A DNA stretch of 64,000 nucleotides from Clostridia bacterium. Lineage in GTDB: Bacteria > Bacillota > Clostridia > Oscillospirales > Butyricicoccaceae. Location of the stretch: assembly GCA_017455565.1 (NCBI GenBank), contig JAFSZV010000049.1, forward strand, positions 1 through 64,000. Reading direction: 5' to 3'. A program made the position numbers and the translations under genes. This document shows positions 44,912 to 54,283 of this stretch, one piece after another; the first letter of the stretch is position 1, and every line of letters begins with the position of its first letter. The notes beneath the pieces are model-generated. The model did no database searches. It worked only from the letters and a program-made list of their open reading frames with translations, and was not told the origin of the DNA.

Positions 44912-46276
44912 TCAGTTTTTCTTTTTGCGTTTTGCCAGCAGCAGGATGAGCGCGGCCAGCAGCGCGGCGGCGGGGATCAGCAGCATCAGCGGCGAGGTGG
45001 CGGCGTCGGCGGCGGCCAGCAGGGGCGTTTCCCGCACGTTGCCGAAGCCGTCTTCCAAAACCAGCCTGCCAACCCGGTCGCCCGCCTTTACCGAAAAGAC
45101 GGCCTTGTCCAGGATGACCCGGGCCGCGGGCTCGTCTTCTTCCACGGTAAAGGGCGGCTTGGTAAAAGATGGGATCGTGGGCATGGACGCGGTCAGAAGG
45201 TTGCTTTCCATGCCATTTTTTGGGGAAGAAAAATCCGTTTCCCGCAGGATGATCCGGGGCAGCGAGCCCTGGCGGGTGAGGATACAGACGTCTTCAGCGG
45301 CCACCAGCGGCAGATTTTTCACCGGGCTGAGGGCGGTGGAGATCACGGCCACCTGCTCGCCTGCGGTGAAGCCCGCTTTCCGGAACGAGCGGGCCCACAC
45401 CATCAGGTCGCGGGTGTCCATATAATGGCCCTCCAGCCACGAGCCGTCGGACTGCTGTTCGTCATGAGCGTGCATTACCACGCTGTAAAAGGTTAGATCG
45501 CCGTGGATCATGCAGCAGGCCAGATTGTTGCCCGCAAGGCTGATATAGCCGGTCTTGATGCCGATGATATCCTCGGAAAAGCCAGTGTCGTAGCGGCTTA
45601 CGCCCTTGGGATTCATCACGCGGTTGGTGGTTGAATAGCGGATGGCATAGGGGCGGACGCTGTTGGCGGGAAGAATGCCCTGCTTGGTGCTGACGATCTT
45701 GCGAAAGTTTTCAAACTGCATGGCATAGCGGCACAGGATGAGCATGTCCTCGCAGGTGATGCGGTTGATCTCTGAAAGGCCATGGGGATCGGCGTAATGG
45801 GTTTGGGTCATGCCCAATTCCTTGGCCTTGTCGTTCATCATGGTGAGAAAAGCGGGGATGCTGCCCGCCACGTATTCCGCCAGAACAGTGCCCGCTTCGT
45901 TGCCCGAGGGGATAAGCAGGTAGTTCATCAGATCCCACACAGAGAGCTCTTCGCCCGCCAGCAGATGGTTGTCAGTCATCCAGGAGCAGGACTGAATTGA
46001 AACGGCGGTGGACGAGACCGTGGCGGTGCCCGCAAGCTCAGGATCGTGTTCCAGCACGAGCACGGCGGTCATCACCTTGGTCATGCTGGCGGGAGGATTG
46101 GCGTAATCGGGCTTTTTGGCGTAAAGATAGGTGTCCGTGCTCTCTTCATAGAGCAACGCCATGGAAGAATTGGTAATCACGGGCCGCTGGGGGAGCTCTG
46201 ACGGTTCGCCCTCGGCAAAGACGGAAACAGCGAGAAACAAAACACAAAGAAAAAGACAAACGATGCGGCGCTTCAT
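44912..46276 (-). CDS. D-alanyl-D-alanine carboxypeptidase (S11, DacF-like)
   Basis: This 454-aa penicillin-binding protein trims the terminal D-Ala of peptidoglycan stem peptides. It has a signal peptide (RRIVCLFLCVLFLAVSVFA), and the three active-site motifs are SMTK (in PPASMTKVMTA), SGN (IPSGNEAG) and KTG (IGIKTGYIS). A C-terminal beta domain is followed by a membrane helix and a KRKKKN tail, so it is anchored at its C-terminus. The ATG at 46276 follows GGGGG-rich sequence; a longer frame from 46342 runs through the promoter. It has its own promoter and terminator. Confidence 0.95.
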   Translation of the reverse strand: MKRRIVCLFLCVLFLAVSVFAEGEPSELPQRPVITNSSMALLYEESTDTYLYAKKPDYANPPASMTKVMTAVLVLEHDPELAGTATVSSTAVSIQSCSWMTDNHLLAGEELSVWDLMNYLLIPSGNEAGTVLAEYVAGSIPAFLTMMNDKAKELGMTQTHYADPHGLSEINRITCEDMLILCRYAMQFENFRKIVSTKQGILPANSVRPYAIRYSTTNRVMNPKGVSRYDTGFSEDIIGIKTGYISLAGNNLACCMIHGDLTFYSVVMHAHDEQQSDGSWLEGHYMDTRDLMVWARSFRKAGFTAGEQVAVISTALSPVKNLPLVAAEDVCILTRQGSLPRIILRETDFSSPKNGMESNLLTASMPTIPSFTKPPFTVEEDEPAARVILDKAVFSVKAGDRVGRLVLEDGFGNVRETPLLAAADAATSPLMLLIPAAALLAALILLLAKRKKKN

Positions 46277-46313
46277 GAGGTCGGCCCCCTTGACTAAAAT
46301 GGAAGATACTGCT

Positions 46314-46342
46314 ATTGTAACATGCTGCTGCGCTAAAGTCAA
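46314..46342 (-). promoter_or_regulatory. Promoter of the D,D-carboxypeptidase gene
   Basis: On the minus strand TTGACT and TACAAT are spaced by 17 bp. Confidence 0.7.
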
Positions 46343-46353
46343 CGATGGCGTTT

Positions 46354-47082
46354 TTATTGCCGCATTTCTTCAATATGATAGACATAATCCAGCGATGCAA
46401 GAGCCTCGATGATCTCGGCGTGGCTCTTATACTGCTTGAGCTCCTTGCTGTGGATGGAGATGGCCACCGTATAGACTGCCAGACCGGAGTTGGCGTAGGC
46501 GGGATTTAGTTCAATGTCGTCGATGGTCATATTGAGCTTGCGGATGGTGGCCACGAAATCCTGCAGGCGGGCGCTGGCGGTCAGCTCCAGATGGACCTCG
46601 AAATGATTGGAGCAATTTTTGAGAAAGACCTCCAGCGCGGGAAAAAGCGCCAGCCCTGCCAGCAACGCGAGAAAGGCGATAAACGCCACGGTGTAACATC
46701 CTGCTCCCAGCGCCAGCCCGATCATCCCGCACACCCAAAGCCCCACCGAGGTGGTGAGGCCCTTGATCTGACTGCGGGAGCTGAACAGGACGGAATTGAC
46801 GCTGATGACGGCGCCGGCGATCACCGAGGCCGCCGAGAGCAGCGGCAGCCCGCCGGTAAAGCGGTCTTTCAGAAACACGTCCAACAGCATGGCCGCTGTG
46901 GAGGCCAGCGACACCAGCAAAAAGGTCCGCAGCCCCGCGGAATGGCGTTTACTGGAGCGCTCCCAGCCGATCACGGCGGCAAACAGCACCGACAGGGCGA
47001 TCCGAAACAGGATCGAAGCGGTGTTCAGTTCCACGGCCCATTGGCCGAGAAGGGTCCCGATGGGATCCGAGGGATAGATCAT
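46354..47082 (-). CDS. MgtC/SapB-family membrane protein
   Basis: This 242-aa protein has four to five N-terminal helices with the MgtC signature IGWERSSKRHSAGLRTFLLVSLASTAAML and later GLTTSVGLWVCGMIGLALGAG. It ends with a cytoplasmic ACT-like domain (about 160-242). MgtC proteins are tied to Mg2+ limitation, pH and membrane-potential control, but the mechanism is debated. The ATG at 47082 has GGAGGTGG upstream and overlaps the antiporter stop as ATGA, so the two proteins are co-produced. Confidence 0.92.
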   Translation of the reverse strand: MIYPSDPIGTLLGQWAVELNTASILFRIALSVLFAAVIGWERSSKRHSAGLRTFLLVSLASTAAMLLDVFLKDRFTGGLPLLSAASVIAGAVISVNSVLFSSRSQIKGLTTSVGLWVCGMIGLALGAGCYTVAFIAFLALLAGLALFPALEVFLKNCSNHFEVHLELTASARLQDFVATIRKLNMTIDDIELNPAYANSGLAVYTVAISIHSKELKQYKSHAEIIEALASLDYVYHIEEMRQ

Positions 47083-48536
47083 GTTCTCCACCTCCGACGA
47101 AAACCGGTTTGATTATAGCGATAACGGTGCATCTGCTCGTAATACTCCTCCGCCGCCTCGGTAAAGGCGGTCTCTTCCTCATTGATCGGGTGAGCGGGGA
47201 TCTCGGCCTGAATGGCCTGGATCCGTTCGATCAGCAGCTCCAGCGAGGTCTTGCTCCCGCCGTCGGGCCGCACCTCGGGCACGGGGGCCAGCTCCTCCAG
47301 CGTGTGGGAATACGATCCCGAGCGAAAGAGCGCCAGCTTTGCCATGCCCGGCCCTGCCAGCTCATAAAGCACGCTGGAGGACAGGATCACGGTCTGCAGC
47401 GTGCTGCCCGCCTCTCCGCCCAACGTCCGCGCTCCCAGCGCCGCAAGGCCGATGGCCACGCTCGCCTGCGGCACCAGCGCAAAGCCCAGCCAGTTTCGGA
47501 TTTTCCGCTCCTTGCCTGCCAGGGCGCAGCCGGCAAAGGCGCCCAGATATTTGCCCGCGATCCGGAAAAAGAAGTACAGAACGCCGATCAGCAGCAGAGG
47601 ATGACTGCCCATGGCGTCGGCCTGCGTCAGCGCACCAAGCTCGAAGGAGATCCCCGACCGGACGAAAAACAGCAGAAGGATGGGCGGGCTGAAATAATTG
47701 AGCTGCTTGAACAGCTTGTCGTCGCGCGCCAGATTGCGGTAGATCATGCCCATGGACATACAGCCCAAAAGAGGCGAAATATTCAGCAGGGCGCACACGC
47801 CGCAAAAGGCGAACAGCAGCGCCAGCGCGATAATCAGCCGATTGTCGGCAGAGCGCTTTTGCGGGATGAACAGCTTGAGAAACCAGCCAAATACGCTGCC
47901 CAGCAGTAAAATGGCGGCGTTTTTTGCCAGCGTCAGCAGCACCGCCCCCGCATGGAAGCAGCCACCAGAGATCGAAGACACCGCCACCGACACCGCCACG
48001 CCGTAAGCCGTCAGTGCCACGATATTGTCCAGCGCCACCACTTGCAAAAGTGTTTCTACAAAATCGCCCCGGGCGCCGGTTTGGCGGATGGTCATCATGG
48101 TGGAGGCGGGCGCCGTGGCGGCGGCCAGCGCCGCCAGCACAACGGAAAAGGCCAGCTTCAGTCGCAGCACCCAATAGGCTGCGGCAAAAACAAGGAGCGA
48201 CGCGGCCAGCGATTCCGCCAGCGTGATGACCGCAGCCTTGCCGCCGCTGCGCCGCAGGGCGGAAAAGGAGAAATACTCTCCCGCGCTGAAGGCAATGAAG
48301 GCCAGCGCGATATCGGGCAGGAATTCGGTGCGTTCCACCATAACGCGGGGGATCAGATCAAGACAATATGGGCCCAGCGCGATCCCCGCCAGGATATAGG
48401 CGGTGACATTGGGCAGCCTGACGCGCTTGGTAAGGCGCGTCATCAAAAAGCCCGTGAGCAGCATCAGCGCCAGCGCGATGATGACCGCGGCGGTGGGAGA
48501 TGTGATCCCCCATTGCTCCAATCTTGTCTCCGGCAT
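47079..48536 (-). CDS. Cation/proton antiporter (CPA family)
   Basis: This 485-aa protein has about 12 membrane helices in the first 400 residues, in the order of Na+(K+)/H+ exchangers. Landmarks are VTAYILAGIALGPYCL, FIAFSAGEYFSFSALRR, an ATAPASTMMTIRQTGARGDFV helix, a VVALDNIVALTAYG segment and GFALVPQASVAIGLAALGAR. It has a short cytoplasmic tail without a TrkA-N domain. GGGAGGTGATCCT precedes the ATG. It is coupled to the MgtC-like gene. The transported ion cannot be read. Confidence 0.9.
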   Translation of the reverse strand: MPETRLEQWGITSPTAAVIIALALMLLTGFLMTRLTKRVRLPNVTAYILAGIALGPYCLDLIPRVMVERTEFLPDIALAFIAFSAGEYFSFSALRRSGGKAAVITLAESLAASLLVFAAAYWVLRLKLAFSVVLAALAAATAPASTMMTIRQTGARGDFVETLLQVVALDNIVALTAYGVAVSVAVSSISGGCFHAGAVLLTLAKNAAILLLGSVFGWFLKLFIPQKRSADNRLIIALALLFAFCGVCALLNISPLLGCMSMGMIYRNLARDDKLFKQLNYFSPPILLLFFVRSGISFELGALTQADAMGSHPLLLIGVLYFFFRIAGKYLGAFAGCALAGKERKIRNWLGFALVPQASVAIGLAALGARTLGGEAGSTLQTVILSSSVLYELAGPGMAKLALFRSGSYSHTLEELAPVPEVRPDGGSKTSLELLIERIQAIQAEIPAHPINEEETAFTEAAEEYYEQMHRYRYNQTGFRRRWRT

Positions 48537-48636
48537 AGGATCACCTCCCTTTTCCCGACGGATGCAAAAAATAAAAGAGTGCCCATAACCTGCTTGTTAT
48601 GAACACCGGATGGCCTGCCTGCTTTAAGGTTGTTAC
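48537..48636 (-). other. Leader of the antiporter gene
   Basis: About 100 nt lie between the promoter and the antiporter start. They contain one hairpin (CATAAC, 6-nt loop, GTTATG) near 48583-48600. No known riboswitch is recognised. Confidence 0.3.
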
Positions 48637-48665
48637 ATGATAGCACAAAAGAAGACCGCCGTCAA
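48637..48665 (-). promoter_or_regulatory. Promoter of the antiporter/MgtC unit
   Basis: On the minus strand TTGACG and TATCAT are spaced by 17 bp. Confidence 0.6.
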
Positions 48666-48870
48666 GCAGATAAACGTGAATTCTCAGACGTCGGCTCCGA
48701 AAGCTGATTTGACGGGCAGAACGGCCGGCGCAAGGGCTTGCTGCGCCCGTTTCCCGCAAAGAGGGAACGTCTGCAACGAACAGTTGCGTGACTTTTTGTG
48801 AGACATGTGTTAGGATAGGATCATCGAAAACAACCGAGCCGCTTTGCGGACGGATGAAGGAGGAATTATC

Positions 48871-49656
48871 ATGAAGCGCAAATGGATCGGACTGGTGATG
48901 CTTTTCAGCCTGGTCTGGATGATGGCGATACCCGCCGCTGCCGGCGGCCCCACCAGAGGGGGAAGCTATCATGCCCCGGCAGTCACGATCATCACCGAGA
49001 ACGCGCCCCGGGATCTGGAGATCACGATGAACATCCATCGGCATAACGGCACGGTGGTCCCCACGCAGCTGGAGAAAAAGACCAGAGTCTGGGAGCAGCA
49101 GTTCCGGCTTTATCGCGCAGGCGTTTTCGGCATTGACCAATGGTATGGGAATGCTTATGACTTGAAGGATGCCGAGCTCGTGCTCGTCTCCGGCGGCAAA
49201 GAAACGGTGATCCCCCTTTCTCAGGAGCTCACCGATCGGATGAACTACAACGACATCCTCACCCTTGATTACCGCGCGGGAACGGTCAGCCTGGGCGCCG
49301 CAGTCTGGCGCGGTCCGCTGATGCTGGCGATGCGGCTGATCGTGGTGACGGCGCTGGAAGTGGTGATCTTCCGCCTGTTCCGCTATCGGGAAAAGAAGAG
49401 TTTGCTGATCGTTGCCGCGGTGACGCTGGCCACCTTCGGCCTGCTCAGCATCTATACTTACGGCTGGCTCAATTCCGACCCCAGACGGCTGATTTCTTAT
49501 ATCATCTTTTCACTGTTTATTTTGGTTGCACAGACCCTGACGTGCATTTCGTTTGTGGAGGAAAACCATCGGGACAAGACCCTCAGTGCGGCCTTTTGGG
49601 CTTCGTTGTCGGCCTCTGCGGTCAATTATCTCATGCTGGTCCTCCTTCCCGTATAA
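48871..49656 (+). CDS. Secreted-type N-domain with four-helix membrane C-domain (261 aa)
   Basis: A signal peptide (KRKWIGLVMLFSLVWMMAIPAAAG) is followed by about 120 extracytoplasmic residues, mostly beta-like. Then come four membrane helices (about 152-172, 180-198, 208-228 and 236-256). No family is recognised; the plan resembles membrane proteins with an exported sensory or assembly domain. GAAGGAGG precedes the ATG. A possible extended -10 (TGT-TAGGAT) lies about 58 bp upstream. It is a single gene, convergent with folD. Confidence 0.75.
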   Translation: MKRKWIGLVMLFSLVWMMAIPAAAGGPTRGGSYHAPAVTIITENAPRDLEITMNIHRHNGTVVPTQLEKKTRVWEQQFRLYRAGVFGIDQWYGNAYDLKDAELVLVSGGKETVIPLSQELTDRMNYNDILTLDYRAGTVSLGAAVWRGPLMLAMRLIVVTALEVVIFRLFRYREKKSLLIVAAVTLATFGLLSIYTYGWLNSDPRRLISYIIFSLFILVAQTLTCISFVEENHRDKTLSAAFWASLSASAVNYLMLVLLPV

Positions 49657-49691
49657 CGCGGGAAACCGGCATTTGTCTGCTCGAGGGAATA

Positions 49692-49735
49692 AAAGAAGGG
49701 GCTGCAGCATTTTTCATTTCGCTGCAGCCTCTTCG
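49692..49735 (-). terminator. Terminator at the end of the purine operon
   Basis: A long stem GAAG-GGCTGCAGC / GCTGCAGCC-CTTC is flanked on the minus strand by TTTTATT. It lies between the convergent folD and membrane-protein genes and may work both ways. Confidence 0.7.
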
Positions 49736-49736
49736 C

Positions 49737-50576
49737 TTATTTTTGGTGTTCTTTTGCCAGCGCCAGCACGTTTTGCATGAGCACCGCCCGGGTCATGGGC
49801 CCCACGCCGCCGGGGACGGGAGTGATATAGGCTGCCTTTTGCGAAACGGCGTCAAAGTCCACGTCGCCGCAGAAGCCGCCCTCGGGCCGGGTGTTCATGG
49901 CCACGTCGACGACGGCGGCCCCCTCCTTCACCATATCGGCGGTAATCAGCCCGCGGCGCCCCACCGCCGACACCAGAATGTCGGCGGACAGGGTTTCGGC
50001 CTTGAGATCGGGGGTCTTGGAATGGCAGATGGTCACCGTGCCGTCGGCCCGCAGAAGCAGCATGGCCATGGGCTTGCCCACGATGTTGGAGCGGCCCAGC
50101 ACCACGCACCGCCTGCCGGCGGGGTCGATGCCATATTCCGCCAGAAGCTCCATGACGCCATAGGGCGTGCAGGGCCAGACGGCGGGCTGCCCCGTAAGCA
50201 TGTTCCCCGCGTTTTCGGGATGGAAGGCGTCAGCGTCCTTGTCGGGGCGGATGGCCGAAAGCAGGGCCTTTTCGTCGATGTGGCGCGGGACGGGGAGCTG
50301 CACCAGGATGCCGTCTACCGCCGGGTCCTGATTGAGCCGCCCGATGAGGTCCAGCAGTTCCTCCTGGGTGGTTTCGGCGGGGAGCTTATGCTCGAAGCTC
50401 AAAAACCCGCACTGGGCGCAGTCCTTTTCCTTGTTGCTGACATACAGGCGGGAGGCGGGGTCGTCGCCCACCAAAATCACCGCCAGACCGGGCTTGCGGG
50501 GCAATTGCGCGGCCTCCTGGGCCACCTGCGCTCGCAGCTTTTTGGCAAGCGCCTTGCCGTCGAGAATGATCGCCAT
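49737..50576 (-). CDS. folD: Bifunctional methylenetetrahydrofolate dehydrogenase / cyclohydrolase
   Basis: This 279-aa FolD interconverts 5,10-methylene-THF and 10-formyl-THF. Motifs are VGDDPASRLYVSNKEKDC (catalytic Tyr and Lys), GILVQLPVPRHID, the Rossmann-fold VVLGRSNIVGKPMA and the end TPVPGGVGPMTRAVL. AAAGGAG precedes the ATG. It lies 14 bp after purL and is the last gene of the purine operon. It supplies the formyl donor used by PurN and the AICAR transformylase encoded upstream. Confidence 0.97.
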   Translation of the reverse strand: MAIILDGKALAKKLRAQVAQEAAQLPRKPGLAVILVGDDPASRLYVSNKEKDCAQCGFLSFEHKLPAETTQEELLDLIGRLNQDPAVDGILVQLPVPRHIDEKALLSAIRPDKDADAFHPENAGNMLTGQPAVWPCTPYGVMELLAEYGIDPAGRRCVVLGRSNIVGKPMAMLLLRADGTVTICHSKTPDLKAETLSADILVSAVGRRGLITADMVKEGAAVVDVAMNTRPEGGFCGDVDFDAVSQKAAYITPVPGGVGPMTRAVLMQNVLALAKEHQK

Positions 50577-50590
50577 ACGCGGCTCCTTTC

Positions 50591-53500
50591 TTATTTGCGG
50601 AAATAATCCGTTGCGGCTTCAAACATCTTCATGTCGTATTCGCCGGGCACGTTGCGGTAAAGCCCCGTGCCGATACGCTCGGAGTGGCCCATCTTGCCGA
50701 AGACGCGGCCGTCGGGCGAGGTGATGCCCTCGATGGCGCAGGCCGAGCCGTTGGGGTTGAAGCGGATATCGTCGGTGGGCTGGCCGTCAAGATCCACATA
50801 CTGGGTGGCGATCTGGCCGTTTTCCGCCAGACGGCGGATCAGCTCCTCCGAGGCGATGAACCGGCCCTCGCCGTGGGAGATGGGCACGGTATAGACCTCG
50901 CCTGCCCGGGTGTTTGCCAGCCAGGGGGACTTGTTGGAGGCGATGCGGGTGCGCACCATGCGGGACTGATGCCGCCCGATGACGTTATAGGTCAGGGTGG
51001 GGCAGCTCTCGTCGGTGTCCCGGATCTCGCCAAAGGGCACCAGACCCAGCTTGATAAGCGCCTGGAAGCCGTTGCAGATGCCGGCCATCAGGCCGTCGCG
51101 CCGGTTCAAAAGCGCCATGGTTTCCTCCTTCACCGCCGCGTTGCGGAAAAAGGCGGTGATGAACTTGCCCGAGCCGTCGGGCTCGTCGCCGCCGGAAAAG
51201 CCGCCGGGGAGAAAGACCATCTGGGCCTGCCGCAGCTCCTGCGCGAAGCGCTCCACCGAGCGGGCCACGCCCTCGGCGGTGAGGTTGTTGATCACAAGGA
51301 TCCGGGCCTCGGCCCCGGCGCGTTCCAGCGCCTTGGCGGTGTCGTATTCGCAGTTGGTGCCCGGGAAGACCGGGATCAGCGCCCGGGGACGGGCGGTTTT
51401 GACGGCGGGGGCGGGACGTGTCGACGCTTCAAAAGAGAAGGTGGGGATGTCCTTGTTCTCCGTGGGGATATTGCAGGGATAGACCGGCTCCAGCTTGTCT
51501 TCGTAACGGGACTGCAGCTCCCGTAGCGCAAGCCGCGTGCCGCCCAGCTCCAGGAAGGGCGCTTCCTGCGTGCGGCCCAGCGGGGTTCCCAGCGGGAAAT
51601 CCTCCGCCAGCTCCAGCACGAAGGAGCCGTAATTCCTGTCAAAGAGCGCCTGCTCCGAAACCGCGCCGTCAAAGATGAAGCCCAGCCCGTTGCCCAGCGC
51701 CATCTTAAAGACGGCCTCGGCCGGGCCGCCCATACCGGGGGTATAGGCCGCCAGCACCTTGCCCGCGCGCATCAGGTCGGTGACCCGGCGGAACAGGGCC
51801 AGCAGGCTCTCGCCGGAGGGCAGGCCGTTTTCGTCTGTTTCGGGCGCCAGCAGCACCACTTTGTGTCCCGCGCCCTTGAACTCGGGAGAGATCACCTGAT
51901 CCGTCGTGCCAGTGGTGACGGCAAAGGAAACCAGCGTGGGGGGCACGTCCATTTTTTCAAAGGTGCCACTCATGCTGTCCTTGCCGCCGATGGCGGCCAC
52001 GCCCAGCGCCTTCTGGGCCGAAAAGGCGCCCAGCAGCGCCGCCGTGGGCGCGCCCCAGCGTTTGGGGTCGTGGCCGGGCTTGGCGAAGTATTCCTGGAAA
52101 GAGAGATAGACGTCTTTAAAGGCCGCGCCCGCCGCCACCAGCTTGGCGCAGGAGCTGACCACCGCCAGATAGGCCCCGTGATAGGGACTCTTTTCCGAAA
52201 CGAAGGGGTCGAAGCCCCAGGACATGAAGGAGCAGGTGTCGGTGTCGGCTTTTTCCACCGAGATCTTGTGCACCATGGCCTGAATGGGGGACTGCTGATA
52301 TTTGCCGCCGAAGGGCATGAGCACCGTCCCCGCGCCGATGGTGGAATCAAACCGCTCGGAAAGGCCCCTGCGGGAGCAGAGGTTCAGATCGGCGCACAGC
52401 TTTTCGTAATTTTCGGCAAAACCGCCGGTGTATTCCCGTTCCGGCGTCCTGGGCGCGGGCACCTGCACGGTGATGTGCTTTTCCGCCCCGTTGGAATCGA
52501 GAAAGGCACGGGAGATGTCCACGATGGCCTTGCCGTTCCACTCCATCGTCAGCCGGGGGGCTTCGGTGACCCGGGCCACCACGGTGGCCTCCAGATTTTC
52601 CGCCGCGGCCAGCTCCAGAAAACGGGGCACGTCGGCCTGTTCCACCACCACGGCCATCCGTTCCTGGGATTCGGAGATGGCCAGCTCGGTGCCGTCCAGG
52701 CCCTCATATTTTTTGGGCACGGCGTTCAAGTCGATGGCAAGGCCCTCGGCCAGCTCGCCGATGGCCACCGACACACCGCCCGCGCCGAAGTCGTTGCAGC
52801 GCTTGATGAGGCGGGAGGCCCGGGGATCGCGGAACAGGCGCTGGAGCTTGCGCTCCTCGGGGGCGTTGCCTTTCTGCACCTCGGCGCCGCAGGTTTCCAG
52901 CGAATGAAGATCGTGAGATTTGGAGGAGCCGGTGGCGCCGCCGCAGCCGTCGCGCCCGGTACGCCCGCCCAGAAGGATCACCCGGTCGCCGGGAGCGGGC
53001 ACCTCGCGCCGCACGTTTTCCGCAGGAGCGGCGGCGATGACCGCGCCGATCTCCATGCGCTTGGCGGCATAGCCGGGATGATAAAGCTCGTCCACCAGGC
53101 CGGTGGCAAGACCGATCTGATTGCCGTAGGAGCTGTAGCCCGCAGCGGCGGTAGTCACCAGCTTACGCTGGGGCAGTTTGCCCGGCAGAGTCTCGGAAAC
53201 CGGCTTTAAAGGGTCGGCTCCGCCGGTGACGCGCATGGCAGCATAGACATAAGAGCGGCCCGAAAGGGGGTCGCGGATGGCACCGCCGATGCAGGTGGCC
53301 GCTCCGCCGAAGGGTTCGATCTCGGTGGGATGATTGTGGGTCTCGTTTTTGAAGAGCAGAAGCCAGTCCTGCTCTTCGCCGGCCACGTTGACCTTGATCT
53401 TCACGGTGCAGGCGTTGATCTCGTCGCTTTCGTCCAGCCCTTTGAGCTGGCCGGTTTTTTTCAAAAGCTTTGCGGCGATGGTGCCCAGATCCATCAGGGT

Positions 53501-54283
53501 CACGGGTTTTTTCCGCTGCAAAAAGGTGCGGGTGTCCAGATAATCCTGCCAAGCCCGCTCCAGCAGGGGGCTTTCAAAGGTCACGCTGTCGATCACGGTG
53601 TTGAAGGTGGTGTGACGACAATGATCGGACCAATAGGTGTCGATGAGGCGGATCTCGGTGATGGTGGGGTTGCGCCCCTCGTCCCGGAAATAGTTCTGAC
53701 AGAAGCGCAGATCGCCCAGATCCATGGCCAGGCCGTTTCTCTGCAAAAAGGCCGCCAGCGCGTTCTCGTTCATCTCCCGGAAGCCTTCGATTACGGCCAC
53801 GGAAGCGGGAATGTCGTAGACGGTTTTCAGCGTCTCAAAAGACTCGAAAGAGGCTTCCCGGGCCTCCACGGGGTTGATGAGATACCGCTTGATCTTTTCC
53901 AGATCGGCTTGCGACAGGTCGCCGTACAGCAGATAGATCTTTGCCGTGCGGACGGCGGGTCGCTCGCCCCGGGAGAGAAGCTGGATACATTGGGCTGCCG
54001 AATCGGCCCGCTGGTCGAACTGGCCGGGGAGGTATTCCACGGCAAAACGTGCGTCGGCGCCTTCGGGCAGCGCATCGTACACTTCGTCCAGTTGGGGCTC
54101 GGAAAATACAGTGCGGCGGCAAGTATCAAACAGGGGCCGGTCCACGCCCTCCACATCATAGCGGTTGATGAGGCGAAGGGCTTTCAGCGAACGGATCTGC
54201 AAAAAATCCCGCAGATCCCGGCAGAGCGCCGCCGCCTCAAAGGCGAGGCCGGACTTTTTTTCCACATAAACGCGATAGACCAT
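50591..54283 (-). CDS. purL: Phosphoribosylformylglycinamidine synthase, single-chain type
   Basis: This 1230-aa large PurL combines the ammonia-using synthetase and a C-terminal glutaminase domain. It carries out step 4 of purine synthesis (FGAR to FGAM). Synthetase marks are FKNETHNHPTEIEPFGGAATCIGG and GRTGRDGCGGATGSS; the glutaminase domain begins near PRALIPVFPGTNCEYDT and has the nucleophile in MAGICNGFQ. The ATG directly follows the purD TAA with GGGGAGG upstream. No separate purQ or purS is needed. Confidence 0.96.
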   Translation of the reverse strand: MVYRVYVEKKSGLAFEAAALCRDLRDFLQIRSLKALRLINRYDVEGVDRPLFDTCRRTVFSEPQLDEVYDALPEGADARFAVEYLPGQFDQRADSAAQCIQLLSRGERPAVRTAKIYLLYGDLSQADLEKIKRYLINPVEAREASFESFETLKTVYDIPASVAVIEGFREMNENALAAFLQRNGLAMDLGDLRFCQNYFRDEGRNPTITEIRLIDTYWSDHCRHTTFNTVIDSVTFESPLLERAWQDYLDTRTFLQRKKPVTLMDLGTIAAKLLKKTGQLKGLDESDEINACTVKIKVNVAGEEQDWLLLFKNETHNHPTEIEPFGGAATCIGGAIRDPLSGRSYVYAAMRVTGGADPLKPVSETLPGKLPQRKLVTTAAAGYSSYGNQIGLATGLVDELYHPGYAAKRMEIGAVIAAAPAENVRREVPAPGDRVILLGGRTGRDGCGGATGSSKSHDLHSLETCGAEVQKGNAPEERKLQRLFRDPRASRLIKRCNDFGAGGVSVAIGELAEGLAIDLNAVPKKYEGLDGTELAISESQERMAVVVEQADVPRFLELAAAENLEATVVARVTEAPRLTMEWNGKAIVDISRAFLDSNGAEKHITVQVPAPRTPEREYTGGFAENYEKLCADLNLCSRRGLSERFDSTIGAGTVLMPFGGKYQQSPIQAMVHKISVEKADTDTCSFMSWGFDPFVSEKSPYHGAYLAVVSSCAKLVAAGAAFKDVYLSFQEYFAKPGHDPKRWGAPTAALLGAFSAQKALGVAAIGGKDSMSGTFEKMDVPPTLVSFAVTTGTTDQVISPEFKGAGHKVVLLAPETDENGLPSGESLLALFRRVTDLMRAGKVLAAYTPGMGGPAEAVFKMALGNGLGFIFDGAVSEQALFDRNYGSFVLELAEDFPLGTPLGRTQEAPFLELGGTRLALRELQSRYEDKLEPVYPCNIPTENKDIPTFSFEASTRPAPAVKTARPRALIPVFPGTNCEYDTAKALERAGAEARILVINNLTAEGVARSVERFAQELRQAQMVFLPGGFSGGDEPDGSGKFITAFFRNAAVKEETMALLNRRDGLMAGICNGFQALIKLGLVPFGEIRDTDESCPTLTYNVIGRHQSRMVRTRIASNKSPWLANTRAGEVYTVPISHGEGRFIASEELIRRLAENGQIATQYVDLDGQPTDDIRFNPNGSACAIEGITSPDGRVFGKMGHSERIGTGLYRNVPGEYDMKMFEAATDYFRK

